From an uncultured Clostridia bacterium (GTDB taxonomy: Bacteria; Bacillota; Clostridia; TANB77; CAG-508): DNA of 5,894 bases. The stretch lies in the NCBI GenBank assembly GCA_948946035.1, contig CARBKU010000085.1, positions 1 through 5,894 of the forward strand, in the 5' to 3' direction. Position 1 is the stretch's first letter; the number at the start of each line of letters is the position of its first letter. Below, in pieces: positions 5,629 through 5,894 of the stretch. Below the pieces are notes generated by a model. That model saw nothing but the letters and a program-made list of their open reading frames with translations. It was not told the origin of the DNA and made no database searches. The translations under genes were made by a program, and so were the position numbers.

Positions 5629-5657
5629 ATTATAGCATATGTTTCTATATACATCAA
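5629..5657 (-). promoter_or_regulatory. Promoter upstream of the ATPase leader
   Basis: On the minus strand TTGATG (5652-5657) is followed after 17 bp by TATAAT (5629-5634), with an extended -10 TGC (5635-5637). This is the best promoter match upstream of the ATPase. Transcription would start near 5622, giving a leader of about 308 nt. No comparably good promoter is visible closer to the ATPase start. Confidence 0.6.
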
Positions 5658-5894
5658 TAGATGATTAATATTTAAGTTTCCTTGCAAATTGATAAAAAAA
5701 GCAAAACAGAGTGTGATGTGTAGTTATCCTTTTGATAGTAAATGATGCATATGTTAATTAAATAAGTTTATTAACTTTTTATATACATGTAATTTGTCGT
5801 TTACTTTTCTATTAAAAATAATATCGCTATATTTCTTTTTAATATTTTTCCAAATCCATAAAAATTTCTAACTCTAACACATGAGCATTATTAT
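5658..5894. other. AT-rich right edge without a supported gene
   Basis: No convincing coding region is seen on either strand. On the minus strand a frame open from the edge ends at a TAA at 5839-5841 after 17 residues, closing with LELEIFMDLEKY. It could be the C-terminus of a gene outside the window, but it is too short to call. A plus-strand GTTAAT/ATTAAC stem (5753-5775) followed by five T residues resembles a weak terminator without a visible gene to serve. The rest shows no repeats or RNA structure that I can support. Confidence 0.4.

Noticed and set aside
5753..5780. Plus-strand terminator-like hairpin GTTAAT/ATTAAC plus five T
   Set aside because: The stem has a single G-C pair and no plus-strand gene ends nearby.

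Overview
This is a very AT-rich window in which every supportable gene lies on the minus strand. Together with the SD sequences, a TnpV-family protein, a Ca2+-type P-type ATPase and a pilin-like N-terminus reading GITLIALVITI, this points to a low-GC Firmicute, most likely a clostridial gut-type lineage. The taxonomic call is inference from composition and gene families.

Right part (about 2.5-5.9 kb): a complete 909-residue P2-type Ca2+-transporting ATPase (2585-5314). It has all catalytic motifs and the Ca2+-ligand residues expected in M4, M5, M6 and M8. It ends at a good intrinsic terminator (2496-2533). Its best upstream promoter (5629-5657) leaves a leader of about 300 nt that holds a possible 38-residue ORF and a 9-bp inverted repeat. 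The far right edge (5658-5894) holds no convincing gene.

Middle (about 2.16-2.44 kb): a compact transcription unit with its own -35/extended -10 promoter, a GGGGGG Shine-Dalgarno, a 44-residue ORF and an intrinsic terminator. The ORF begins like a clostridial class III (prepilin-type) signal sequence, but the protein stops after one short hydrophobic segment.

Left part (1-2.12 kb): an accessory region. It has an orphan TnpV-family gene (1732-2124), followed by a Schlafen/AlbA_2-GHKL-winged-helix regulator-like gene (228-1623) that one extra base has split in two at the GHKL N-box. A perfect 11-bp palindrome sits in the 5' UTR of that gene and looks like an operator. Behind its stop codon lies an unusual array in which a 12-bp unit occurs twice in tandem and once inverted, then a terminator. 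A gene may begin at the extreme left edge and run out of the window.

The genes look separately transcribed: terminators follow the ATPase, the small ORF and the split gene, and most units have their own promoter. No CRISPR array, rRNA, tRNA, or intact insertion sequence with its own transposase was found. I see no clearly new multi-gene system. The best leads are the 44-residue unit, the palindrome plus split AlbA_2/GHKL gene, and the 12-bp repeat cluster.
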